From Chloroflexota bacterium (GTDB lineage: Bacteria; Chloroflexota; UBA11872; VXOZ01), in the NCBI GenBank assembly GCA_958295775.1, contig CATQHC010000002.1, positions 1,077,830 to 1,141,829 on the forward strand: DNA of 64,000 nt, in the 5' to 3' direction. Shown here piece after piece: positions 17,418 to 26,070 of this stretch. A model generated the notes under the pieces. That model was not told the DNA's origin, did no database searches, and worked only from the letters and a program-made list of their open reading frames with translations. The translations under genes were made by a program, and so were the position numbers. The first letter of the stretch is position 1; each line of letters starts with the position of its first letter.

Positions 17418-19256
17418 CTAGACTCCGGCTTTCGCCGGACTGACAGACGGCTCCAACCAAATTGGGCTTGTCCACGCGCGGTTGCCGTCACTCTGTCGTA
17501 CCCGCAGGTAGCAGTAGTGGACATCCATCGGTGAGTACCGCAGCGGCACCTCGTCTGCCAATTGCACGTGCTGTTGCCGGGGCGCATAGCTTCTTGCCGT
17601 GTCGCCGTTTACTACTAGGTCGATGCGTTCGATTTGCGCCGTACCGACCACATCCGCCGTGAAGCCAAAGCGGTCCGCCTGCACCGTGGAACCCATCCAC
17701 TCGCCGTTCACGCGAAAATCGACGATCATGCGCACGCCGCTTGTCGCGTAGCAGCGCCGGTTGAAGAGCGCGTCGAAGATGGACGGCCTATCCAGCCGGT
17801 CCGCCCAAACGCCGGTGAGCCCGGCTGCTCCGGTCAGGGGCCCCGGTTCCTTGTAGGGATTGGCAGGCCGGCTGTCGTGGGTGTCGCTCCCGCTCACGAA
17901 GCCCAGCTTCACGCCTTGCATCAGGTACTGGTTGATCTTCTCCTCCTCCACCTCTCCGTCCGTTCTCTGCTTCTGAAAAATCTCTGCCAGATGTTCTTGG
18001 ACGTAGAAGTGAGTATGGAAGTGACCGTGCATCAGGGCGCCCCGGCGCTTCATTTCGCGATAGAACTCTTGATAGTCATTGCAGAAAACCGTATCGGCGT
18101 GAAAACGCGCCTGGAGTTTCGGATCGTGTGCCGCGGGCCGATCTTCGCAGAAAACTGGCGGCTGTCCCGCAATCTCCGGAAAGAAAGCATGGCGGTGGCT
18201 ACCGTCGGGAGTAGTGCCGAATTCCGCTGAAGGCAGCGCGACGAACTCCCCGGGCAGGTCGTACTGTTGCCACGCATCCTGGAGCTTTTCCCACGTTTCT
18301 TTGATAGAAATACTGTAGGAGAACAACTGGCCGCCGGCAAAGTCCAGGTCATTCACATCTTTGCCCCAGGCAAAGTGTTCTACTATGGGGCGCTGGCTAA
18401 AGAGCATCCCATGGGGATCGCCCCAAAAGAGCGAGAAGGGTGGCGGCTCTTCTGCGACCCGCACTGGGTTGCTCACCGCCGTGATGCCCCGATACGTCGC
18501 CGTGACATAGTCCACCGGCCCCCGCACGGGAACCGTCCCTACGGCGCTGAACGAACTGAATGCAACGCTTGTCTCGCCACTGCCGGAACGCAAGGTCACC
18601 TCTCCCTGGGCATCGCGTACTGGATTGCCAAACCTATCGGTGACGACGACGCGTGTGGCCGCTTGCCCTGTGGCGTGAGAAGGCGTGGTTACTTGTAAAG
18701 CAGCCGGTTCGGCTTCCTTGATCGCGAGGGGATGACACTCCAAAAGGGACAATTCCGCGTCGCGCGGCAGGAAGTAGTGGTGCTTATCGCGTTCGGGGTG
18801 GTAGAACGTAAGCTCGCCAGACGGGTCCTCGACCAGCCAGAAGCGGAAGGCATCGATGGCATTGCGGGGGAGCAAGAAGCCGTCAGGGGCAGTGCGCAGT
18901 TGCACCGTAACGCTCTCTGCGGGAGTCACTGCGCCCGCAACGCACGTCACGTGCACCGCGTGGAGGAATTCAGGCGCCGGCGCATGAATATCAAACGTCC
19001 GCACCACGCCGCCAGCAACGAGCGCCTCGGCTTCCCATACCGACCCCACCGGACCACGGACCGCTATGGAGTCCGGCCAATCAAAGTTGAGCACCCACTC
19101 GTCAAGCTGGCGAATGTCGAAGAAGAACCAGAGGTTTCCACCCGTCTGCAAGCCACCTGCCGGCGGCGTGTAGTGAAGCTGCAACGTGACCGTTTCAGCA
19201 ACTTGCAGCGGGCCATCAACGCTGACCCGAAATCGCCCGCTCTTTCCCCAAGACAT
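17418..19256 (-). CDS. DUF3604 family protein, copy 1 (PHP-like fold, HxH motif lost)
   Basis: Two beta-rich domains (residues 1-275) precede a PHP-superfamily DUF3604 domain that begins SLFWGDPHGMLFSQRP. It contains LMHGHFHTHFYVQEH, FVSGSDTHDSRPANPY and the C-terminal RRCYATSGVRMIVDFRVNGEWMG. Active DUF3604 proteins carry GDLHxH at the first motif; here it is GDPHGM, so one metal ligand is missing. Copy 2 is highly similar throughout. The last nine residues (SVSPAKAGV) and the stop are encoded by a palindromic repeat of family E, absent from copy 2. AAGGAG lies eight bases before the ATG. Function unknown; relatives such as CehA hydrolyse esters or carbamates. Confidence 0.85.
   Translation of the reverse strand: MSWGKSGRFRVSVDGPLQVAETVTLQLHYTPPAGGLQTGGNLWFFFDIRQLDEWVLNFDWPDSIAVRGPVGSVWEAEALVAGGVVRTFDIHAPAPEFLHAVHVTCVAGAVTPAESVTVQLRTAPDGFLLPRNAIDAFRFWLVEDPSGELTFYHPERDKHHYFLPRDAELSLLECHPLAIKEAEPAALQVTTPSHATGQAATRVVVTDRFGNPVRDAQGEVTLRSGSGETSVAFSSFSAVGTVPVRGPVDYVTATYRGITAVSNPVRVAEEPPPFSLFWGDPHGMLFSQRPIVEHFAWGKDVNDLDFAGGQLFSYSISIKETWEKLQDAWQQYDLPGEFVALPSAEFGTTPDGSHRHAFFPEIAGQPPVFCEDRPAAHDPKLQARFHADTVFCNDYQEFYREMKRRGALMHGHFHTHFYVQEHLAEIFQKQRTDGEVEEEKINQYLMQGVKLGFVSGSDTHDSRPANPYKEPGPLTGAAGLTGVWADRLDRPSIFDALFNRRCYATSGVRMIVDFRVNGEWMGSTVQADRFGFTADVVGTAQIERIDLVVNGDTARSYAPRQQHVQLADEVPLRYSPMDVHYCYLRVRQSDGNRAWTSPIWLEPSVSPAKAGV
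17421..17446 (-). repeat. family E palindrome inside the 3' end of DUF3604 copy 1
   Basis: GACTCCGGCTTTCGCCGGAC followed by TGACAG is a close copy of the palindrome at 13281-13310. Read on the minus strand it supplies the last codons (SPAKAGV) and precedes the TAG stop of the overlying gene. Confidence 0.75.
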
Positions 19257-19600
19257 CGCCTTTGCTCCTTAGGTTCTACCGCTTGAGGTGACAGATTAAC
19301 AATACTCTCGTGCTACGGTACCCTTTTACAAACACGCGTCCCGGCAGTCCGCACACGAGCAAACGCAACGACTTCGGGACAACGCGGAGACTTCGGGACA
19401 ACGCGGAGACTTCGCGCCATCGCGGAGACTTCGCGCCAACGCGGCGACTTCACGCCAAAGTTATGTTGACTACCCGATCTGCCCGCCAGCTTGGGTTGGG
19501 CTCGCGCAATGCCAGTGCCGGTCAAAATCCCGCCTTCTACCACTCCGTATTTTTGCAGCGGGATAGCGTCCCAGCCCTCAAGTCCACTTTTCTGTGCCGT
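19257..19600. repeat. intergenic region with a 19-bp tandem repeat (4.7 copies)
   Basis: From 19369 to 19458 a 19-base unit repeats with consensus AGACTTCGGGACAACGCGG: complete units at 19369, 19388, 19407 and 19426 and a partial fifth from 19445. Units 1-2 carry GGGACAA where units 3-4 carry GCGCCA(T/A), so pairs of units are more alike. It lies between the two DUF3604 copies, upstream of copy 1. No spacers separate the units, so it is not a CRISPR. No gene is supported; the plus ORF through it is antisense to DUF3604 copy 2. Confidence 0.8.
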
Positions 19601-21415
19601 CTAGGCCAAGGACTCCAACCAAATAGGGCTCGTCCACGCGCGGTTGCCGTCGCTCTGCCGCACGCGCAAGTAGCAGTAGTTCGCTCCTACAGGAGAGAAT
19701 CGCAGCGGCACCTCGTCTTCCAACTGCACGTGCTGTCGGTTGGGCGTGTAGCTTCTGGCCGTATCGCCATTCACAACCAGGTCGATCTGTTCGATATCCG
19801 CCGTGCCCACCACGTCCGCCGTGAATCCAAAGCGGTCCGCCTGCACCGTGGAGCCCACCCACGCGCCGTTCACGCGAAAGTCAACGATGATGCGCACGCC
19901 GGTGGTGGCGTAGCAGCGCCGGTTGGAGAGCGCGTCAAAGAGCGTTGGGCGGTCGAGCCGCTCCGCCCAGACTCCCGTCAGTCCGGCAGGACCGGACGGG
20001 CCCGGCTCCTTGTAGGGATTCGCGGGTCGATTGTCGTGAGTATCGCTGCCGCTCACGATGCCGAGCTTCACGCCCCGCATCAGGAATTGGTTGATCTTCT
20101 CTTCTTCAGTAACCCCGTCGGTCTGCTGTTTCTGGTAAATCTCGGCCAGGTGTTCCTGTACATAGAAGTGGGTATGAAAGTGACCGTGAATGAGTGCGCC
20201 CCGGCGTTTCATTTCACGGTAGAACTCCTGATAGTCGCGGCAATACACCGTGTCGGGATGATAGCGCGCGTGGAGCTTGGGATCGTTGGCTCCGGGACGG
20301 TCTTCACAGAACACCGGCGGCTGGCCGGCAATCTGCGGAAAGAAGCCGTGACGATGACTGCCGTCGGGGCCGGTCGCGAATTCCGCTGAAGGCAAGGCTA
20401 CGAATTCCCCCGGCAGGTCATACTGCGCCCACGCGTCCTGCAATTCATCCCAGATCTCGCTGATGCAAATGCTGTATGAAAAGAGCTGCCCGCCAGCAAA
20501 GTCAAGGTCGTTTACGTCTTTGCCCCAGGCGAAGTGCTCGACAATCGGGCGTTGGTTGAAGAGCATGCCGTGGGGATCGCCCCAGTAGAGCGCATACGGA
20601 GACGTATCCGCATCCACACGCACCGGATTACTTGCACCCTCAATGCCCTCATACACAGCCGTCACACGATCAGCAGGAGCCTGAACCGGTAGCACCCCCG
20701 CTGCGCTAAACGAGTTTAGAGAAGTGGTTGTCTCACCGCTGCTTGTGCGCAGGGTCACTTCACCCTCGGCATCGTGCACGGGATTGCCGAAACTATCGGT
20801 GACGACAACGCGCGTATTCGCTTGACCTGTAGTGTGCGAGGGCGTCGTAACTTGCAGCACGGTCGGTGCGGCGGCGGTAATAGCAAGTGGATTGCTCTCC
20901 AGCACCGAGAGTTCCACCGCCCGTGGCAGGAAGTAGTAGTACTTATCGCGCTCGGGATGATACAGCGTGAGCTCGCCTGACGGATCTTCCACCAGCCAGA
21001 AGCGGAATGCTTCGATCGCGTTCTGCGGCAGCACAAAACCCTCGGGAGCGGTGTTGAGGTCTATGGAAATCCGGTCCTGTTCCGCCAATGCGCCCGCGAC
21101 GCACTTGACGTGCAGCGCGTGAAGGAACTCCGGCGCCGGCGGATGTATATCGAACGTACGCATTGTGCCGCCGTTGACAAGTGCCTTTGCTTCCCACGCA
21201 GTGCCCGCGGGCCCCTTGACGGATATGCCCCCGCTCGAATCATACCCATGCGTGCGCTCGCCGAATTGCCGAATGTCATAGAATATCCAGAGATTGCCGC
21301 CGGTCTGCATGCCCCCCGCGGGCGGTGTGTAATGCAACGCCAACGCAACCGTCTCCGCTACCTGCAGCGGCCCCTCAGCGCTGACGTGGAACCGTCCGTT
21401 GGCACTCACAGACAT
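19601..21415 (-). CDS. DUF3604 family protein, copy 2 (HxH motif lost)
   Basis: A close paralogue of the gene at 17418-19256, sharing domain order and long identical stretches such as NRPANPYKEPGP and GQLFSYSI. Two N-terminal beta domains (1-275) precede the DUF3604 domain starting ALYWGDPHGMLFNQRP, so the GDLHxH metal motif is again GDPHGM. LIHGHFHTHFYVQEH and IVSGSDTHDNRPAN are kept, so some metal ligands remain. It ends SPIWLESLA, the natural family end, without the repeat-derived tail of copy 1. There is no signal peptide. It probably arose with copy 1 by tandem duplication. Metal binding may be altered rather than lost; function unknown. Confidence 0.85.
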   Translation of the reverse strand: MSVSANGRFHVSAEGPLQVAETVALALHYTPPAGGMQTGGNLWIFYDIRQFGERTHGYDSSGGISVKGPAGTAWEAKALVNGGTMRTFDIHPPAPEFLHALHVKCVAGALAEQDRISIDLNTAPEGFVLPQNAIEAFRFWLVEDPSGELTLYHPERDKYYYFLPRAVELSVLESNPLAITAAAPTVLQVTTPSHTTGQANTRVVVTDSFGNPVHDAEGEVTLRTSSGETTTSLNSFSAAGVLPVQAPADRVTAVYEGIEGASNPVRVDADTSPYALYWGDPHGMLFNQRPIVEHFAWGKDVNDLDFAGGQLFSYSICISEIWDELQDAWAQYDLPGEFVALPSAEFATGPDGSHRHGFFPQIAGQPPVFCEDRPGANDPKLHARYHPDTVYCRDYQEFYREMKRRGALIHGHFHTHFYVQEHLAEIYQKQQTDGVTEEEKINQFLMRGVKLGIVSGSDTHDNRPANPYKEPGPSGPAGLTGVWAERLDRPTLFDALSNRRCYATTGVRIIVDFRVNGAWVGSTVQADRFGFTADVVGTADIEQIDLVVNGDTARSYTPNRQHVQLEDEVPLRFSPVGANYCYLRVRQSDGNRAWTSPIWLESLA

Positions 21416-21908
21416 AGTTAACTGTTACCTTTCGTCTGACTGCTTGAATTGGAGCATCTTAAGCACTATAGCTCTGCGGTATCGTATCACAGGAAGCGGC
21501 AGGGTGCTCTCGGTCAGCGCCTGATGTCGGGGCGGTTCGCTTCCACGCTTGCCAACATGCAGTACCGCGCACTACGGAGAACATGGATTCCGCGCCCTCG
21601 CGCGGGGCGAGCGCCTGATGTAGGGGCGGTTCGCGAACCGCCTCTACGCAGAATTGCTCTCCCTCGTTTGCAAGCATTCTGGCACCGCACAACACGGAGA
21701 ACATGGATTCCGCGCCCCCGCGCGGGGCGAGCGCCTGATGTAGGGGCGGTTCGCGAACCGCCTCTACGCAGAATTGCATCGCCACGCCTAAAAGCGTGCA
21801 GGCATTGTGCATGACGGAGAAGATGGATTCCCGTTTTCACGGGAATGACGGACTGCGTTGCCACGACAATGCAGTCGTTGTGCTTGGAATCCTGATGATG
21901 AGGACGGA
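21416..21908. repeat. intergenic region with a duplicated 84-bp composite repeat block
   Basis: Blocks 21574-21657 and 21694-21777 are 84 bases each, exactly 120 bases apart, and differ at about one position. Each joins a GGATTCCGCGCCC...GCGCGGGGCG segment to a family A palindrome (GTAGGGGCGGTTCGCGAACC) and ends GCAGAATTGC. A truncated family A half lies near 21523, and a family D palindrome (GGATTCCCGTTTTCACGGGAA) at 21823-21850. No gene is supported; the ORFs on both strands here translate the repeats. Confidence 0.8.
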
Positions 21909-23459
21909 CTAGAATACCCGGCGCGCGTCCTCGATCCAAATCGGACTCGACCACGCCATCTCGCCGTCCTCCTGGGTCACCCGGACGTAATACCAGTCCG
22001 CGCGGTCTTGCGGCATCTCCAGCTCATCGAGCGACAAGACACACTCCCAGCCGGGCCGTTCCACCACATGCCAGTCGCAGTTGTTCTTTACCACAACCAC
22101 CCTGGCAATTGGCCCGGCGCCGTGGACGCGGACGCGCATCTGCTTGGGCGGGGTCTGCACGCTGATGGTTTCGCCCATGGGTTGGTTATCCACGTCGAAG
22201 TCGAGATAGATGCGCACGCCGGTCGTGCCGATGGCGCGACGCTGCCAAAGCGAACTGAACATGGCATCGCGCTCGCGGCGGCGGGCCCACAGACCCGTCA
22301 TGCCGGCGTGGTGGTTGAACGTCGTCAACTTGATGGGCAGGTGGGCGATTTGCACGCTGCTGGTGGCGCGGCCGTCGTGGCTCTCGCTGCCCCCCACAAA
22401 GCCAAAGCGAAAGCCCTGCCGCAGACCGTCCTGCAAGAAGTGTCCGGTGGCTTCATAGGGGGGATACTCGGCTTGGGGTTCGTCCCATTGCGTCCGTTCA
22501 TTCCTCCCCTTGAGGGCGTAGGGCTCGCCCTCGTGCTCGCTGCTGCCCCAATGGCTGTAGACCTCCATCAGGCGCTCGAACTCCGGGTCCATGGTCTCCC
22601 AATTGTGCCAGATGCGATTGCCCAGGCGCGCGGGGTGATGGGGTATCGAAAGAATGTCCCTGCCGGTTCGGGAAAGGCTTCTGAAGACGTTGAAGAGGTC
22701 CTGCGGCGTGTTTGATCCTTTCCAATTGCTGGAAATGAGCGGCATGTCGCCGTGACGGAAAATCACGTTGCGGTGGCCGCAATCGGCGTCCGGGCCCCGG
22801 TTCCACGACCACTCGTAACCCAGCAGCGTCACGAATCGCTCCGGCTGGTTGTAGAACTCCGCGCCCTCTTGAATCTCGCGCCACTCGTCCGTGCTGAGGG
22901 CGTAATCATGATCGGTCAGCGCCGTAAAGTCCAAGTGCACCACGTCGCGGGCAAAGCGATATACCTCATCGACGGTAGCGGGTCCATAGCTCCACAGGAG
23001 AGGATCCGTGCGCTTACGGCTGGGGTTTTCCAAGCGGTGGCAGTGCAAGTCGCCCCAGTAGAGTTTGTGGTCGCCCCTGTACAAGTAGCCGGGCGCCCAA
23101 CTGGGATTGCTGACAGCCTCGATGCCTGTCTCACGGTCCCGCGCCCGCACGCGAAAGACCCGGTCCTTCTCAGATACCCGGCCCCGTACGGCGTGGTGGC
23201 TGTCGTACTCCGGCAGCATGGGCACGGCTGCCGGGACCTCACCGCCGGCTCCTTCAATTGAGAGTTCCAGGTGGGCGCTCTGCTTGGGTAAGTGAAACCC
23301 CCATTGGTCCCGCAGTTCAAGACCGATCTTAAACTCGCCATTGCGCACGTCCGGCGACACTATGCTAGGCACGTTGACGCGGATTTCTGCCAGTGCTGGT
23401 GTGCCCTTATAGTCCAGCGGCAGCCGAATGAGATTCGGGTCGAATTCTACGGCGCTCAT
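21909..23459 (-). CDS. DUF3604 family protein, copy 3 (complete HxH motif)
   Basis: This is a more distant DUF3604 member with the intact metal motif LYWGDLHCHRLENPS, followed by FTALTDHDYAL, a GYEWSWN segment, ILSIPHHPARLGN, GFVGGSESHDGRAT and RAIGTTGVRIYLDFDVDNQPMG. These are the expected ligands of a PHP-type metallohydrolase, so this copy is the likely active enzyme of the trio. The N-terminal beta domain is shorter (about 170 residues). I start at the ATG at 23459 (MSAVEFDPNLIR) because GAGGAG lies seven bases upstream; the track start is eight codons earlier. There is no signal peptide. The substrate is unknown. Confidence 0.85.
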   Translation of the reverse strand: MSAVEFDPNLIRLPLDYKGTPALAEIRVNVPSIVSPDVRNGEFKIGLELRDQWGFHLPKQSAHLELSIEGAGGEVPAAVPMLPEYDSHHAVRGRVSEKDRVFRVRARDRETGIEAVSNPSWAPGYLYRGDHKLYWGDLHCHRLENPSRKRTDPLLWSYGPATVDEVYRFARDVVHLDFTALTDHDYALSTDEWREIQEGAEFYNQPERFVTLLGYEWSWNRGPDADCGHRNVIFRHGDMPLISSNWKGSNTPQDLFNVFRSLSRTGRDILSIPHHPARLGNRIWHNWETMDPEFERLMEVYSHWGSSEHEGEPYALKGRNERTQWDEPQAEYPPYEATGHFLQDGLRQGFRFGFVGGSESHDGRATSSVQIAHLPIKLTTFNHHAGMTGLWARRRERDAMFSSLWQRRAIGTTGVRIYLDFDVDNQPMGETISVQTPPKQMRVRVHGAGPIARVVVVKNNCDWHVVERPGWECVLSLDELEMPQDRADWYYVRVTQEDGEMAWSSPIWIEDARRVF

Positions 23460-23657
23460 CAGTTCACTCCTCACCACGCTCACAGACAGTTCTTAGAATT
23501 GTACCCGTACAGAGTTCCTTGAAAACAGGCTGCTGATAGAAACAACAGAGCACCCAGCACTCCCACCGTTTGGCGAGGTACTGGATGCTCCATCTCTATC
23601 GTCAATGCGGTCGCACATGCACCGCAATGCCTGTACTAGACCGCTTAGTGTTCTTTC

Positions 23658-25022
23658 CTACTCGCGCGCCAGCCACTCGTCGAGCACCGTCTGCGCCTGT
23701 GCTTCAGTGAGACGCAAGCCTTCCTCGATGGTGGTCTTGCCGGTGAGCATGTCGGGCACGCCGCCGCTCATGATGCCGAGCATCTCGTTCGCGCCGGGGG
23801 CCGAGACCACGAAGCGTCGGCCTTCCATGACGTCAACCTGATGGATGACGAACGGATCGCCGCCGTGGTAGGCCTCACTGTACGACGTGTCAACGCGAAT
23901 TGGGAGGCGGTCGAAGTGCTTGGCCCAGCGGATATTCACGTCATCTACGCCGAAGTGCTCCATGAACGTCCAGCCAAGGTCTTTGTGCGTAGCGCCAACA
24001 GGCAGCACCCACGTATGGCAGCCGCCGTACGTGCGGTTGAAGCCGTCGGCGGGCTTCGGCCAGTGACCCCAGTGATACTCAAGGTCCGGCGCTTCCTGGG
24101 CGATACTCTCGAACCGGATGGAGCCGGTATCGTAGAGGTTTGCCAAACGGCTGCCGTAGAAGTGTGCCCGGGCATTCTCATCGCCCTTGAACTCCTGCAA
24201 AGCGTCGTAGCCGCCCTGCATGTCATGCACCTTCTTCAGCCACGCCATGCCTTCGCGGCCTTCCTCGGTATTGAGGGTGATCTTGGTGGCGTCTTCGTTA
24301 ATGTTCTCGCCGCCAAGCTGCCACATGGGCACCATCCACACGTGCCGGTTGGCCCACAACGGACCCCACGCCACCTGCTCGATGGTATTGCCGCCCTTGA
24401 ATGACTTGGAGATTACATCCTCTATGTCCGTCCACGTCACCGGCGGGTTCTCTGGGTCGAGGCCCGCATCCAGGTAGAGATTGTCGTGGATGTAGAAGAA
24501 GCGCACGTCCGGGCCGAAAGGCATACTCCACACCTGGCCCTTGTGGTCCATGTCGATGCGCAGGGAGGGCCAGATGTCATCTTTATTGATCACAGGGGAC
24601 TGGGCGTAATACTGCTCCAGGCTATCCACGATGCCGCCGGCCGCCACCTGCTGGTTCTGCCAGACGCCCACCTGACCGATGTCAGGAGACGCATTCGCTG
24701 CTTGCGCGGCAATTAAGATGGTGAAGCGGTTGCCTTCCGGGATGAGGTCTTTGACCGTAAGACCCTCGACCAGGGCCTCGATCTCTTGCTTGACCTCCAG
24801 GCCCAGGCCCTGTGAAAGGTCCCACCGGGCGGTGGTCCACACCTCTAGCTCGACAGCCTCTGCCGGTGCGGGTTGTGCTTCCTCTGCTTTGGGCGCCTCT
24901 TCTTCCGCTGGGGCATCTGCGGAATCCATCGGGGCCGCCTGGCCGCAGGCCACAAACAACGCACCTGCCGCGGTCGCGCCTACGCCACCGAGGAACGTCC
25001 GTCTGAGAATCTTATCTCGCAT
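23658..25022 (-). CDS. ABC transporter extracellular solute-binding lipoprotein (family 1, sugar-type)
   Basis: The start MRDKILRRTFLGGVGATAAG has a twin-arginine-like motif and a lipobox (LFVACG), so the protein is probably exported folded and lipid-anchored on the outside. An acidic Ala/Glu/Pro linker follows (about residues 33-55). The mature part resembles family 1 solute-binding proteins: NASPDIGQVGVWQNQQVAAGG, FGPDVRFFYIHDNLYLDAGLD, PVTWTDIEDV and the C-terminal VQTVLDEWLARE-like helix. The track starts 14 codons earlier; the ATG at 25022 has AAGGAG six bases upstream. No permease or ATPase gene is adjacent, so it is an orphan here. Its neighbours are DUF3604 genes, hinting at a shared substrate. 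Confidence 0.85.
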   Translation of the reverse strand: MRDKILRRTFLGGVGATAAGALFVACGQAAPMDSADAPAEEEAPKAEEAQPAPAEAVELEVWTTARWDLSQGLGLEVKQEIEALVEGLTVKDLIPEGNRFTILIAAQAANASPDIGQVGVWQNQQVAAGGIVDSLEQYYAQSPVINKDDIWPSLRIDMDHKGQVWSMPFGPDVRFFYIHDNLYLDAGLDPENPPVTWTDIEDVISKSFKGGNTIEQVAWGPLWANRHVWMVPMWQLGGENINEDATKITLNTEEGREGMAWLKKVHDMQGGYDALQEFKGDENARAHFYGSRLANLYDTGSIRFESIAQEAPDLEYHWGHWPKPADGFNRTYGGCHTWVLPVGATHKDLGWTFMEHFGVDDVNIRWAKHFDRLPIRVDTSYSEAYHGGDPFVIHQVDVMEGRRFVVSAPGANEMLGIMSGGVPDMLTGKTTIEEGLRLTEAQAQTVLDEWLARE

Positions 25023-25130
25023 ATTCCTCTCCTTATACTTCACGAACACGTCCCAGACTCTCACTCAAACTCTAGTCCCAATTTGGTTTGAGTGCAACCG
25101 CACCCTACGAAGTGGCAGAGACCCCGCATG

Positions 25131-25158
25131 GTAGGGGCGGTTCGGAAACCGCCCCTAC
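25131..25158. repeat. family A palindrome between divergent genes
   Basis: GTAGGGGCGGTTCG and its complement (one centre change, GAAACC) form a 28-base palindrome in the divergent region between the binding protein and the creatininase gene. It lies inside the over-extended track ORF that starts at 25088. Confidence 0.75.
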
Positions 25159-25237
25159 GGAAGTCGCCATGTCTCCGTTTGTCTATACTAGATGGACGGA
25201 TGCAGTCCTCCGCGGAACGCCGACGAAAAGGAAAGTC

Positions 25238-26029
25238 ATGGCGGAATGGCGCTACGCAAAGCTCACCTGGCCGGAAGTGCGACAGGCAGCGCGGGAGCAA
25301 AAGGCCGTCTTGTTGCCTGTAGCGGCCATCGAACAGCACGGTCCGCATTTACCGATAGACACGGACAACGTCGCGGCGCTCGCCGTCTGCGAGCGCGCTG
25401 CACAAGCCGCCCCTAGCAAACTCCTCTGTGCGCCGCCGATCCACTACGGCTTCAACGAGCACAACATGGACTTTCCCGGTACCATTTCAGTCCAGGCGCA
25501 GCACTTCATCGACTATTGCTACGACGTGGCGGTGAGCTTTGCGCGCCATCGCTTCCCCATCATCCTCTTTGTGAACGGACACGCCTCAAACGACCCGCTG
25601 CTCCAGGTGTCCGCCAGGCTTGCAACGCTGCACTCCGATGCTGCGTGCGCTCTCGTTTCGTATTGGGACTTGGCCAAAGATGATGTTGAGCAATGGCGGG
25701 AATCGGAGTATCCCGGCGGCATGGACCATGCCGGTGAATTCGAGACTTCCATTTACCTGGCACTCGATCCGGCGCGGGTGCAAATGGACAAGGCGCAGGC
25801 CGACTACCGCGTTCGCACCAAGTGGCACTACCGCGACCTGATGGGCGGCTCGCCGGTGAAGTACGTAGACCACCTCAGCAAGATGTCGGCAGACGGCACC
25901 GGCGGCGATCCTACCCTCGGCGCGGCCTGGAAAGGCGAACGCATTCTTGAGACAGTGAGCCGGGCAATCCTAGAAGTCGTAGACGATCTCCGCGAGCTGC
26001 CCTACGGGCCGAGGGTTGACCACCACTAG
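25238..26029 (+). CDS. creatininase family amidohydrolase
   Basis: The metal site of the creatininase/creatinine amidohydrolase family is intact: AAIEQHGPHLPIDTDN (Glu32, His34, Asp41/43 with this start), FNEHNMDFPGT, the VNGHASND loop corresponding to NGHGGN, and DHAGEFETS with the last Glu ligand. Members open creatinine-like cyclic amides or 2-amino-5-formylamino-pyrimidine nucleotides, or handle mycofactocin; which applies is not clear. The track extends to 25088 through a palindromic repeat. I start at the ATG at 25238 (MAEWRYAKLTWPEV), where AAAGGAA precedes by about six bases and the family N terminus aligns. Length 263 is normal. It is divergent from the solute-binding protein gene. 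Confidence 0.87.
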   Translation: MAEWRYAKLTWPEVRQAAREQKAVLLPVAAIEQHGPHLPIDTDNVAALAVCERAAQAAPSKLLCAPPIHYGFNEHNMDFPGTISVQAQHFIDYCYDVAVSFARHRFPIILFVNGHASNDPLLQVSARLATLHSDAACALVSYWDLAKDDVEQWRESEYPGGMDHAGEFETSIYLALDPARVQMDKAQADYRVRTKWHYRDLMGGSPVKYVDHLSKMSADGTGGDPTLGAAWKGERILETVSRAILEVVDDLRELPYGPRVDHH

Positions 26030-26070
26030 CTGTTGCTCCATAGCCGGTCGTGCCTCTCCATGTCTACTGG

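Noticed and set aside
19310-20389. 359-residue plus-strand ORF opposite DUF3604 copy 2
   Set aside because: It begins in the 19-bp tandem repeat and continues as the antisense of a conserved coding sequence.
25088-25237. N-terminal 50-residue extension of the creatininase-like ORF
   Set aside because: It translates a family A palindrome; the ATG at 25238 has its own ribosome binding site and the expected family N terminus.
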